Assembly: GCF_008704855.1 (NCBI RefSeq)
Contig: NZ_CP023691.1
Coordinates: 6,882,001 to 6,946,000, forward strand
From: Streptomyces platensis
GTDB taxonomy: Bacteria; Actinomycetota; Actinomycetes; Streptomycetales; Streptomycetaceae
Direction of reading: 5' to 3'
DNA: 64,000 bases
The notes under the pieces are model-generated. The model was not told the DNA's origin, did no database searches, and was given only the letters and a program-made list of their open reading frames with translations. A program made the translations under genes and the position numbers. This document shows positions 7,808 through 15,980 of this stretch, in pieces; positions within the stretch are counted from its first letter, which is position 1; each line of letters begins with the position of its first letter.

Positions 7808-10195
7808 CTACTTGCGCATGATCTCGGGCTCGTGCCGCCGCAGCAGCTTGGTGACCACGAATCCCAGGAGCAGGGAGAGCACGATCATCATGCCCATGTT
7901 CAGCAGCCAGGTGCCCGGCTTGTGCTGGAACAGCGGGTCGGCGGTCCCCTGCGGCATGATGTGGTGCAGATCGATGGTGCCCGCCATGGCCCCGAGCGCC
8001 CACCGGGAGGGCACCAGCCACGCCAGCTGCTCCAGCACCGGCACCCCGTTCAGTTTCAGCAGCGCGCCGCAGAACACGACCTGAACGATCGCGAGCAGCA
8101 CCAGCAGGGGCATGGTGACCTCTTCCTTCCGCACCAGCGCGGAAACGAACAGGCCGAGCATCATGGCGGTGAACGCCAACAGCGCCACCGCGAGGGTGAT
8201 TTCGATCAGCGGCGGCATCAACACCCCTTTGCCGCCCGGTGCGTTCAGCTTGACGCCGATCAGCGCCACCAGGGTCAGCACGACGGCCTGGACGATGGTG
8301 ATCGCGCCCAGCACCAGCACCTTGGACATCAGATACGCCGAGCGGGACAGGCCGACGGCTCTCTCCCGCTGATAGATGGTCCGCTCCTTGACCAGCTCCC
8401 GCACCGCGTTGGCGGCACCGGTCAGCACCGCGCCGACGCACAGGATCAGCAGCGCGTTGACCGCCGAGTCCTGGGTGAGCGCGGACCCGGCCAGGGCGTG
8501 CGCCATCGCTCCCATCACGAACGGCAGCGCGACCATGATGATCAGGAAGGTCCGGTCGGCGGTCAGCGCCGCCGCATAGCGCCGGACCAGCGTGTGCAGC
8601 TGCTTGCCCCAGCTCTGCGCCTTCGGTGCGGCCACCGGGCCCGCCGGGGCCTCGGGGGCGCGCGCGGGCTGATGGGAGTCCGCGGCGACATAGCGCCGGT
8701 GCTCGGGCGAGGCGCGGAATCGCCCTGCCCAGTCACGCTCCCTGTCGTTCTCGAAGGCCTCGAACGCCTCCGGCCACTGCTGGAACCCGAAGTAGGCCAG
8801 CGCCTCCTCCGGCGGTCCGTAGTAGGCGATGGTGCCGCCCGGCGCCAGGACCAGCAGCCGGTCACAGACGTCCAGGCTCAGCACGCTGTGGGTGACGACG
8901 ATGACCGTACGGCCGTCGTCCGCCAGCCCGCGCAGCATATGCATCACGGAGCGGTCCATCCCGGGGTCGAGACCGGAGGTCGGCTCGTCGAGGAAGAGCA
9001 GCGACGGCTTGGTCAGCAGCTCCAGGGCCACGCTGACGCGCTTGCGCTGGCCGCCGGAGAGGCTGTGGATCGGCTGATTCGCCCGCTGGTCGAGGCCCAG
9101 TTCATGCATCACCTCGTCGACCCGCGCCTGCCGCTCGGCCTTCGCGGTGTCCTCGGGGAAGCGCAGCTCCGCGGCGTAGCTCAGGGCCCGGCGCACGGTC
9201 AGCTGGAGATGCAGGATGTCGTCCTGCGGGACGAGCCCGATGCGCTGGCGCAGCTCGGCGTAGTCGCGGTAGAGGTCACGACCGTCGTAGAGCACCGTGC
9301 CGTCGTCCGCGGGGCGCAGCCCGGTCAGCGCGTTGAGCAGCGTCGACTTGCCGGCGCCGCTGGGTCCGACCACGGCGAGCAGCGTCTTCTCGCCCACCGG
9401 GAAGGACACCTGCTCCATCAGCGTCTTTCGGCCGTTGTCGACCCGGACGGCGAGATCCTGTACGTCCAGCGACACCTCACCGGTGTCGATGAACTCCTGG
9501 AGTTCGTCGCCGACCAGGGCGAACGCGGAGTGGCCGATGCCGACGATATCGCCGGGGATCATCGGTGCCCGGTCCACCGGCTGGCCGTTGAGGTAGGTGC
9601 CGTTGTGGCTGCCCAGGTCGACGATCTCGAAGCCCTGGGCACCGGCCCGCAGCTCCGCGTGCCGGCGGGAGACCGAGAGGTCGTCGACGACCAGGTCGTT
9701 TTCGGGGGCGCGGCCGATCCGGGTGGTCCGGGCGGCGGGCAGCGGGCGTACGGAGCTGGGTTGGCGGAAGGTACGGGTGCCGGCCGGGTGCGAGACGGCG
9801 GAGGGCCGCTCGACGCGGGTCGCCGGCGGCGCCGGTGCCGCGGGCGCCGACGGGGTGGGCGGCGGCGGTGGTGGTGACGCCTTGGAGAGCACCGCACACG
9901 GACCGTCCGCGGGGTTGCCGAACCGGATCACCGTGCCCGGCCCGACGCCGGTCTCGTGCACCCGCCGGCCGTCGGTGAACGTGCCGTTGGTGCTGTCCTC
10001 GTCCTCCACCGTCCAGTGGCCCGACTTGGTCCGCAGCACCGCGTGATGCCAGGAAACCCGGGCGTCGTGCAGCACGAGTTCGCAAGCGGGGTCCCGTCCG
10101 ACGTGGTAGACGCGGCTGGGGCTCATCACCTGGGTGCTGCCGTCGGACTCGATGACGAGTTCCGGCGCGGTGGGCGCATCCTGCCGCTCAGCCAT
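7808..10195 (-). CDS. FHA-domain ABC transporter (Rv1747-like)
   Basis: A 795-residue fusion. Two forkhead-associated domains (about 25-95 and 155-225, each with the GR...S.RH / N-G-T pattern) bind phospho-threonine. An ABCG-type ATPase follows: Walker A GPSGAGKST (277-285), signature LSGGQRKRVS (about 389) and Walker B LLFLDEP. About six transmembrane helices make up the last 260 residues. Architecture equals Mycobacterium tuberculosis Rv1747, whose FHA domains are bound after PknF phosphorylation. The ATG has no clear ribosome site; TAGCAT at 10202-10207 lies seven bases upstream (minus strand), so the mRNA may be leaderless. It is first of a three-gene operon ending with a kinase. The transported substrate is unknown. 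Confidence 0.93.
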   Translation of the reverse strand: MAERQDAPTAPELVIESDGSTQVMSPSRVYHVGRDPACELVLHDARVSWHHAVLRTKSGHWTVEDEDSTNGTFTDGRRVHETGVGPGTVIRFGNPADGPCAVLSKASPPPPPPTPSAPAAPAPPATRVERPSAVSHPAGTRTFRQPSSVRPLPAARTTRIGRAPENDLVVDDLSVSRRHAELRAGAQGFEIVDLGSHNGTYLNGQPVDRAPMIPGDIVGIGHSAFALVGDELQEFIDTGEVSLDVQDLAVRVDNGRKTLMEQVSFPVGEKTLLAVVGPSGAGKSTLLNALTGLRPADDGTVLYDGRDLYRDYAELRQRIGLVPQDDILHLQLTVRRALSYAAELRFPEDTAKAERQARVDEVMHELGLDQRANQPIHSLSGGQRKRVSVALELLTKPSLLFLDEPTSGLDPGMDRSVMHMLRGLADDGRTVIVVTHSVLSLDVCDRLLVLAPGGTIAYYGPPEEALAYFGFQQWPEAFEAFENDRERDWAGRFRASPEHRRYVAADSHQPARAPEAPAGPVAAPKAQSWGKQLHTLVRRYAAALTADRTFLIIMVALPFVMGAMAHALAGSALTQDSAVNALLILCVGAVLTGAANAVRELVKERTIYQRERAVGLSRSAYLMSKVLVLGAITIVQAVVLTLVALIGVKLNAPGGKGVLMPPLIEITLAVALLAFTAMMLGLFVSALVRKEEVTMPLLVLLAIVQVVFCGALLKLNGVPVLEQLAWLVPSRWALGAMAGTIDLHHIMPQGTADPLFQHKPGTWLLNMGMMIVLSLLLGFVVTKLLRRHEPEIMRK

Positions 10196-10359
10196 ACCAA
10201 AATGCTACGGCCGCGCGCCGGGCTCCGCCTGTCGGCGCGGGAGCGCCCGCGGCAGACAAAGTCCCCTTCCTAAAACGGTATTTCGGGGCGCGATCACCCT
10301 TTATGCGAGCGAATACGGCCGGTTACTCGCGAGAAACGGCACAGGTCAACTAGGGTGAA

Positions 10360-10584
10360 CGCTCCGATTGGTCCCACCTGCAAATTCCATGGAAATGCCG
10401 GAATTTGCCGCGCTGGTCGAAAGAAGTCCTGCGGAACCCGGGACGCACAGTGCGGTGCAGGGCTACGTGGTGTCGGTAACACCGCTGAACGTCGGCTTTG
10501 TAAGACCCAGCCGGCCCGTCCGTCCTCCGGGACACGACGGGCCGGTCCCTTCTTATTCACCTACCTCCTGAAGGCAAGGCAGAG
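10360..10584 (+). promoter_or_regulatory. Structured 5' leader of purine/uracil permease
   Basis: About 225 bases before the permease start can fold into several stems: 10422-10429 with 10457-10464 (AGTCCTGC/GCAGGGCT, one wobble), enclosing CGCA-CAG-TGCG; then a GTGGTGT/ACACCGC stem at about 10466-10485; then a GTCGGCT...AGCCGG pairing that overlaps the left arm of the downstream terminator. That last overlap is what a switching antiterminator would look like. TAGGGT at 10351-10356 could be the -10 element. I do not recognise the sequence as a named riboswitch class. Covariation has not been tested. Confidence 0.5.
10511..10556 (+). terminator. Attenuator-like terminator in permease leader
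   Basis: Ten-base perfect arms CCGGCCCGTC (10511-10520) and GACGGGCCGG (10536-10545), with an inner GTCC/GGAC stem, are followed by TCCCTTCTTATT. It lies on the coding strand 29 bases before the permease start, with no gene ending just upstream. That makes regulated read-through more likely than simple termination. Confidence 0.7.
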
Positions 10585-12123
10585 ATGGCACGAGTCTCCC
10601 GACAAGACCCCGAGCAGTTCTCCCAGCAGCGGGCTCATCCCGTCGACGAGGTACTCCCCGTCGGCAAACTCGCCCTCTTCGGTTTCCAGCACGTCCTCGC
10701 GTTCTACGCGGGAGCGGTGATCGTCCCGGTCATTCTCGGAAATGCCCTGGGGCTGTCCCGCGCGGAGCTCGTCTATCTGATCAACGCGGACCTGCTGACC
10801 TGCGGTGTCGCCTCGATCATCCAGGCCCTCGGCGTCTGGAAGATCGGTGCCAGACTGCCGCTGGTCCAGGGCGTCACCTTCACCGCGGTCTCCCCGATGA
10901 TCGCCATCGGGCTGGGCGCGGGCGGCGGCACCGCCGGTCTGCTCGTCGTCTACGGCGCGGTGATCACCGCGGGCATAGCGACCTTCCTCTTCGCGCCCTT
11001 CTTCAGCAAGCTGGTGAAGTACTTCCCGCCGATCGTCATCGGCACGATCCTCACCATCATCGGCCTCACCCTGATCCCGCAGGGGCTGCAGGACGCGGCC
11101 GGCGGTGCGCAGTTGATCGGCCACCCCGGCTACGGCGACCCCAAGAACCTCGCCTACGCGCTGGGCACCCTGCTCTTCATCCTGCTCGTGGTCCGGTTCG
11201 GGAAGTCGTACCTGAGCAGTCTCGCCGTACTGCTCGGCCTGGTCGCCGGCACCGGCGTCGCCTGGCTCCTCGGCGATGTGGATTTCGGTGGCGTGAAGAA
11301 TGCCGCCTGGTTCGGCGTCAGCACGCCCTTTCACTACGGAATGCCGAAGTTCGAGCTGTTCCCGATCATCGCCATGGTCGTCGTCATGCTGATCACCATG
11401 GTGGAGACCACCGGAGACGTCTACGCCATCGGGGAGATCACCGGTAAAAAGGTCGACAACGCCACCGTCGCCAATGCGCTGCGCGCCGACGGTGTCGCCA
11501 CTGTCCTCGGCGGAGTTTTCAACTCCTTCCCCTACGTGGCTTTTGCCGAGAACATCGGCCTGGTGCGGATGTCGAAGGTCATGAGCCGGTTCGTGGTGGT
11601 CGCGGCCGGCGGCTTCATGATTGTCATGGGCTTGCTGCCGAAGGCGGGCAGTGCGGTGGCCGCCATTCCGCATCCGGTGCTCGGCGGTGCCGCGGTCGCG
11701 ATGTTCGGCATGGTCGCGGCGGTCGGCATCCAGATCCTCGGCAAGGTGGATCTGCGTGAGGAGCGCAACGCCCTGATTCTCGCGGTCAGTCTCGCCGCCG
11801 CGCTCCTGCCGAACGCGGTCGAGCCGTTCTTCACGCGGATGCCGGAGGACGTCCGCGCGGTCCTCAACAGCGGTATCACGCTGGGCAGCCTGACCGCCGT
11901 CCTGCTGAACCTCTTCTTCAACGTCTTCACCCGCCGGAAGACCATGGAGATCGACTGGGACGAGATCGAGGGCGACGAACCGGCGGAAGCGCACGAGCCG
12001 TTCGGCGCGCCCGCTCCGGCGGCCCCGTACACCCCGCAGGCACACCACCACCCGGGCCCGCCGCACGCTCCGGGGCCGCAGCACCCGCAGGGCGGACCGG
12101 ACTGGGGGATACCCGGCCGCTGA
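10585..12123 (+). CDS. Uracil/xanthine:cation symporter (NCS2)
   Basis: A 512-residue nucleobase permease of the NCS2/UraA family, predicted to import uracil or xanthine with protons. The N-terminal motif LFGFQHVLAFYAGAVIVPVILG and the helix segment FPIIAMVVVMLITMVETTGDVYAIGEITG (Glu in METTGD being the usual substrate-contact region) are characteristic. About 12-14 hydrophobic helices end near residue 440, followed by a His/Pro-rich cytoplasmic tail. The ATG at 10585 has AAGG about six bases upstream. A structured leader with a terminator precedes it. The xanthine dehydrogenase cluster lies 44 kb away in this window, so this permease is regulated separately. Purine versus uracil preference cannot be decided by eye. 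Confidence 0.9.
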   Translation: MARVSRQDPEQFSQQRAHPVDEVLPVGKLALFGFQHVLAFYAGAVIVPVILGNALGLSRAELVYLINADLLTCGVASIIQALGVWKIGARLPLVQGVTFTAVSPMIAIGLGAGGGTAGLLVVYGAVITAGIATFLFAPFFSKLVKYFPPIVIGTILTIIGLTLIPQGLQDAAGGAQLIGHPGYGDPKNLAYALGTLLFILLVVRFGKSYLSSLAVLLGLVAGTGVAWLLGDVDFGGVKNAAWFGVSTPFHYGMPKFELFPIIAMVVVMLITMVETTGDVYAIGEITGKKVDNATVANALRADGVATVLGGVFNSFPYVAFAENIGLVRMSKVMSRFVVVAAGGFMIVMGLLPKAGSAVAAIPHPVLGGAAVAMFGMVAAVGIQILGKVDLREERNALILAVSLAAALLPNAVEPFFTRMPEDVRAVLNSGITLGSLTAVLLNLFFNVFTRRKTMEIDWDEIEGDEPAEAHEPFGAPAPAAPYTPQAHHHPGPPHAPGPQHPQGGPDWGIPGR

Positions 12124-12139
12124 GTCCGTCAACGGCCAC

Positions 12140-12186
12140 GGGCGGGGAGGGAACCGGATGTCCGGTTCCCTCCCCGCCCGCCTTTT
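12140..12186. terminator. Bidirectional terminator between converging genes
   Basis: Perfect 18-base arms (12140-12157 and 12162-12179) with a four-base loop, followed by GCCTTTTC on the plus strand. It lies between the permease and the XRE regulator, which converge here. Confidence 0.9.
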
Positions 12187-12210
12187 CGCCGGTGCCCGCG
12201 CCGGCCTACC

Positions 12211-12936
12211 TCAGTACGTCGGCACCGTGTTGAACGGCGGTGCCTCGCCCGCATCCCCGATCAGCTCCCAGAAGTGGTCCACCAGCCGGCGCAGATACGC
12301 CGAGCGCTCGGCCGCGACCTCCTTGAGCCGGGAGTCGTCGTTGCGCGCCACCACATGCCCCATGTAGCGCTCGGAGAACTCCGCGAACTCCCCGTGCATC
12401 GTGCGCAGTGCGTCGCTCACCCGCGTCTTGTTCAATGTGGTGATCTTGGCGACCGGCCCGACATGCGACTTCCAGCGCCCGTCGATGGCCGTCCGCAGAT
12501 GCCCGGACAACTCCTCGTCCCGGCCCATCACCCCGATCAGCTTCCGCAGCGACAGCCCCAGCGCCTCCACCAGCGCCTTGGTCTGCCGGTAGTCGCCGTT
12601 CCACTGCCGTGCCGACTCGGCCGCCCAGTAGAGGGCCGGGTCCATCCCGATCAGCTGCGACAGCCGCTCCACGCTCAGCTGGCGGGCCATCCGGTGCTCG
12701 GCCAGGGTCCGCGGCTCGGCGCCCATCAGCGTCGTCGGCGGGCACCACAGCACATCGGCCAGGACGAACAGCTGCGCCTCGGTCGGCATCTGGGATCCGT
12801 ACTCCCAGGCCTCGACCAGCTCGGGGCGGACCGGCGTACCGCATGCCGTCATGGACTGGGCGACCTGAGCCGTACTCAGGCCCACCCGGGCCCGCGCGGA
12901 TCTGGCCTCGGCGGGGGAGAAGGGAGTGCTGTACAC
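12211..12936 (-). CDS. XRE-family helix-turn-helix protein
   Basis: A 241-residue cytoplasmic regulator of a type frequent in Streptomyces. An N-terminal helix-turn-helix (FSPAEARSARARVGLSTAQVAQSM) is followed by a second related block (MARQLSVERLSQLIGMDPALYWAAESAR), so there may be two DNA-binding or HTH-derived modules. The C-terminal part is helical and charged. I prefer GTG at 12936 (VYSTPFSP) because GAGGTG lies eight bases upstream and relatives begin here; an ATG at 13002 would add 22 residues without a good ribosome site. Targets are unknown and the upstream region is a long gene-free stretch. Confidence 0.75.
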   Translation of the reverse strand: MYSTPFSPAEARSARARVGLSTAQVAQSMTACGTPVRPELVEAWEYGSQMPTEAQLFVLADVLWCPPTTLMGAEPRTLAEHRMARQLSVERLSQLIGMDPALYWAAESARQWNGDYRQTKALVEALGLSLRKLIGVMGRDEELSGHLRTAIDGRWKSHVGPVAKITTLNKTRVSDALRTMHGEFAEFSERYMGHVVARNDDSRLKEVAAERSAYLRRLVDHFWELIGDAGEAPPFNTVPTY

Positions 12937-13589
12937 GTACGGGACACCTCGCTGCACCCGGCGAACGAGGGGTGCTTGGGGGGAGAGGGCATGGAGGAAC
13001 ATCCAGGAGCGGGCAGATTAACAGATGGTCGATAGGTACGAATCTACAGTTCCCCTGCGACTCGAAGGCGAGCGAGGCCGCTCGCCTGCGCCGGTGGGAG
13101 ATGTGCGCTATCTGTCCGATTTCGCGACGCAACTCGCTTACTGGGTATAGCCGAAGCCCCGGTGCTTACCGGGCGGTAGCGATGCGTTGAGACCGTGCGG
13201 ACGGCGGGACGTAATCAGAGCGTTACGCAGAAGCAGGAGTGGTGTCACCGTCTGCGTCGAGGCTGAAGTGGTCGACGGGCACCGCCGCGCGGGCTCGTTG
13301 ACGGCACACCCGACATCCGGTCCTCCCCCACAATCCGATCAGGATGGGACCCCACATATGCGATCAGTGCTGGAACGCGCCCATGCGTTCCGAGGCTTGG
13401 AGCCTGCCTTAGCAGCCGTGCGCCCGCGCGCCCGTGTCCGTCCCCCCGGGAGACGGACCCGAAGAGCGACCGCGATCTGTGTACCTGTCATGCATCTGAC
13501 AGTCGGCTAGAGGTCCGGACCGCTGCCGCCGACGCGGCGCGGCCCGGGCCCGCTTTCGCATGCCTTCTTGCACGAAAGGACATCCCCAG
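12937..13589. other. Gene-free stretch upstream of XRE and GT2 genes
   Basis: About 650 bases between divergent genes. It is AT-richer around 13015-13060 (TTAACAGATGG...CTACAGTT), where promoters for either direction may lie. No open frame here has convincing coding character. A GC hairpin-like stretch is present near 13517-13550, just before the GT2 ribosome site. I see no RNA gene. Confidence 0.5.
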
Positions 13590-15980
13590 GTGCTCACTTC
13601 GCACCGCACCACCTCCCAGGGCTCCCCCATGGCCCTGCTCGACGCCGCGGACCCCGCCGCCCCCACCACCCCCGCCGACCGCTCCCGCGGCGGCGGGCAT
13701 GTGCTGGTGGTCGGCGCCCCCGGGCCCCGCCTGGAGCGCCTCACCCGGACCCTGCGCGCCACCGGCCACGAGGTCAGCCACGCCCCGCCCGGCGAGGTCG
13801 ACCGGCGGATGGGGCAGGCACACCCGGACGCCATCGTGGCCCTCGACGACCGGGGCGCACCCGGCGCCGACGGCGACAGCGGCCTCGACGTGATCCGCGA
13901 GGTCCGCACCGTCCCCGCCGGCCGGGCGCTGCCGCTGCTCATGGTCACCGCCGGCCCGGAACCCGCCGGAGCGGCGGACCTGCTGCGCCACGGCGCCGAC
14001 GACTGCGTTCCGGAGGCCTCCGACCCGGACGAACTCTCCGCCCGTATCGAGGCCAAGCTCCGCCGCGTCCCCGTACCGGTCGAGAACCTGCCGCGGGACC
14101 CGCGCACCGGCCTGTACTCCCACGCGCACTTCCTGGACGAGCTCGACCGTGAACTGCGGCGCCCCGAGGCCGCCCGCAACGGCGGGGTGCTCGCCGTGGT
14201 CGGCGTGGCCGAGATGGCCGCCCTGGAGGCCCGCCTCGGACCGCGAATACGCCGTGAGGTCGCCGAGCGGCTGGCGGGTGTCGCGGAGCGGCTCGGCAGC
14301 TTCTGCGACCGGCTCGGCTGGGACGACGACGGCCAGCTGCTGATGCTGCTGCCCGGGGTCGACGGGGAGACGGCCCGCCGCGGGCTGGAGAAATTCGCCG
14401 CGACCGTGGCCGGTACCCGGTTCATCGTCGCGGACGAGAACGTGCGGCTCACCCCGGCGATCGGCTGGCTGCCGCTGGCCGGCTGCGCGGACGGCGGCCG
14501 GGCCGCCGGCCAGGCCCGGGACGCGGTCCAAGAGGCGCTCCGCCACCGGGATCTGCGCCCGGTGCGGTACGCGCCCTGGATGCGCGGCACCCCGCACCGC
14601 CACCGCCGCCCGTCCTTCAGCGCGCTGGTCCGGCCCGCCCTTTCGGCGCTCTCCCCGGTCCTGGCCCTGCTGCTCGGCGTCGCGGTGCCGTTCGTGCTCT
14701 ACCTCCAGACGTACGCACTGGGCTGGGACCTCGGCTCCGCCATGTACTGGGTGGTGGTGGCCGGACTGGTGCTGTCCGCGCTGCTGATCGTCCTGGAGTG
14801 CCTCTTCTCCCTCGACGCGGCCGCCCGGCCCGAGACACCCGGCGCGCCGTACCCGCCCGCCAGCGCCGTCATCGCCGCGTATCTGCCCAACGAGGCCGCG
14901 ACCATCGTCGAGACCGTCGAGTCGTTCCTCCGCCTCGACTACCCCGGCGAGCTGGAGATCCTGCTGGCGTACAACACGCCGCATCCGCTGCCCGTCGAGG
15001 ACACCCTCCGCGAGATCGCGGCCCGCGACCCCCGGCTGGTGCTGCTGCCGGTCGCGGGCAGCACCTCCAAGGCGCAGAACATCAACGCCGCGGTCACCCG
15101 GGTCCGTGGCGAGTTCGTCGGCATCTTCGACGCCGACCACCACCCGGCCCGGGACGCGTTCCGGGACGCCTGGCACTGGCTGTCCCACGGCCATGACGTC
15201 GTCCAGGGGCACTGCGTGATCCGCAACGGCGAGAGCTCCCGGATCGCCGAGCTGGTGGCGGTGGAGTTCGAGGCGATCTACGCGGTCAGCCACCCGGGCC
15301 GCACCCGGCTGTACGGCTTCGGCGTGTTCGGCGGCTCGAACGGCTTCTGGCGGACGGATCTGCTCGCCCGGATCCGGATGCACGGCTCGATGCTGACCGA
15401 GGACATCGACTCGACCCTGCGCGCCCTGGGCGAGGGCGCCCGGTTCGCCGTCGACCGCACCCTCATCTCCCGCGAACTGGCGCCCACCACCCTGAAGGCG
15501 CTGTGGAACCAGCGCTCCCGCTGGGCACAGGGCTGGCTCCAGGTTTCGCTCCGGCATCTGTGGCGCAGCCTGCGCTCGCCTGCTTTCACGGCCCGTCAGA
15601 AACTGGGCCTCTGTGTCCTGTTGGGCTGGCGCGAGGTGCAGCCGTGGCTGACGCTCCAGATCCTGCCCATCCTGCTGTACTCGGCCTGGAAGGCCGGCGG
15701 GCTGCACCGGCTCGACTGGGCGGTGCCGGTGTGCGTACTGGCGGTGCTGTTCACCATGGCGGCCGGCCCGGTGCAGGCACTCTTCGCCTGGCGGCTGGCG
15801 GTACCCGAACTCCGCTCCCGCGGCCGCTGGTTCTGGTCCTATCTCCTCGTCTCGACCTTCTTCTACAGCCACTTCAAGAACATGGTGGCCCGGCAGGCGC
15901 ATCTGAAGGAGGCGCTGGGGGACCGGCAGTGGCGGGTCACCCCGCGGGCCGCCGGGGCGAAGGCGGTGGCCCGCCGATGA
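13590..15980 (+). CDS. Receiver/GGDEF-like/GT2 glycosyltransferase fusion
   Basis: A 796-residue protein from GTG 13590, chosen because AAAGGA lies nine bases upstream; an ATG 30 bases earlier lacks a site. Order: receiver-like domain (37-155) with Asp86/87 in IVALDD but Glu where the conserved Lys should be; a GGDEF-like domain (170-310) opening PRTGLYSHAHF whose signature is replaced by GWDDDGQL (243-250); two transmembrane helices (350-405); a processive family-2 glycosyltransferase with DAD (514-516), TED (603-605) and QRSRW (641-645); then three or four helices. The catalytic core is intact, so it should extrude a beta-glycan or similar polymer, while the N-terminal signalling modules look non-catalytic. 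The downstream acyltransferase overlaps by four bases. Confidence 0.88.
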   Translation: MLTSHRTTSQGSPMALLDAADPAAPTTPADRSRGGGHVLVVGAPGPRLERLTRTLRATGHEVSHAPPGEVDRRMGQAHPDAIVALDDRGAPGADGDSGLDVIREVRTVPAGRALPLLMVTAGPEPAGAADLLRHGADDCVPEASDPDELSARIEAKLRRVPVPVENLPRDPRTGLYSHAHFLDELDRELRRPEAARNGGVLAVVGVAEMAALEARLGPRIRREVAERLAGVAERLGSFCDRLGWDDDGQLLMLLPGVDGETARRGLEKFAATVAGTRFIVADENVRLTPAIGWLPLAGCADGGRAAGQARDAVQEALRHRDLRPVRYAPWMRGTPHRHRRPSFSALVRPALSALSPVLALLLGVAVPFVLYLQTYALGWDLGSAMYWVVVAGLVLSALLIVLECLFSLDAAARPETPGAPYPPASAVIAAYLPNEAATIVETVESFLRLDYPGELEILLAYNTPHPLPVEDTLREIAARDPRLVLLPVAGSTSKAQNINAAVTRVRGEFVGIFDADHHPARDAFRDAWHWLSHGHDVVQGHCVIRNGESSRIAELVAVEFEAIYAVSHPGRTRLYGFGVFGGSNGFWRTDLLARIRMHGSMLTEDIDSTLRALGEGARFAVDRTLISRELAPTTLKALWNQRSRWAQGWLQVSLRHLWRSLRSPAFTARQKLGLCVLLGWREVQPWLTLQILPILLYSAWKAGGLHRLDWAVPVCVLAVLFTMAAGPVQALFAWRLAVPELRSRGRWFWSYLLVSTFFYSHFKNMVARQAHLKEALGDRQWRVTPRAAGAKAVARR

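Noticed and set aside
7424..9877. An 800-codon open frame opposite the FHA-ABC transporter
   Set aside because: Its length only reflects high GC; composition is low-complexity Gln/Arg/Gly and it lacks a ribosome site, while the minus strand has intact ABC and FHA motifs.
10360..10584. Known riboswitch classes (c-di-AMP, guanidine, SAM, cobalamin, purine)
   Set aside because: None of the conserved motifs I know for these is visible; left as unclassified.
13187..13510. Short open frame in the gap before the GT2 fusion
   Set aside because: No ribosome site, Arg-rich shadow-type composition, no family pattern.
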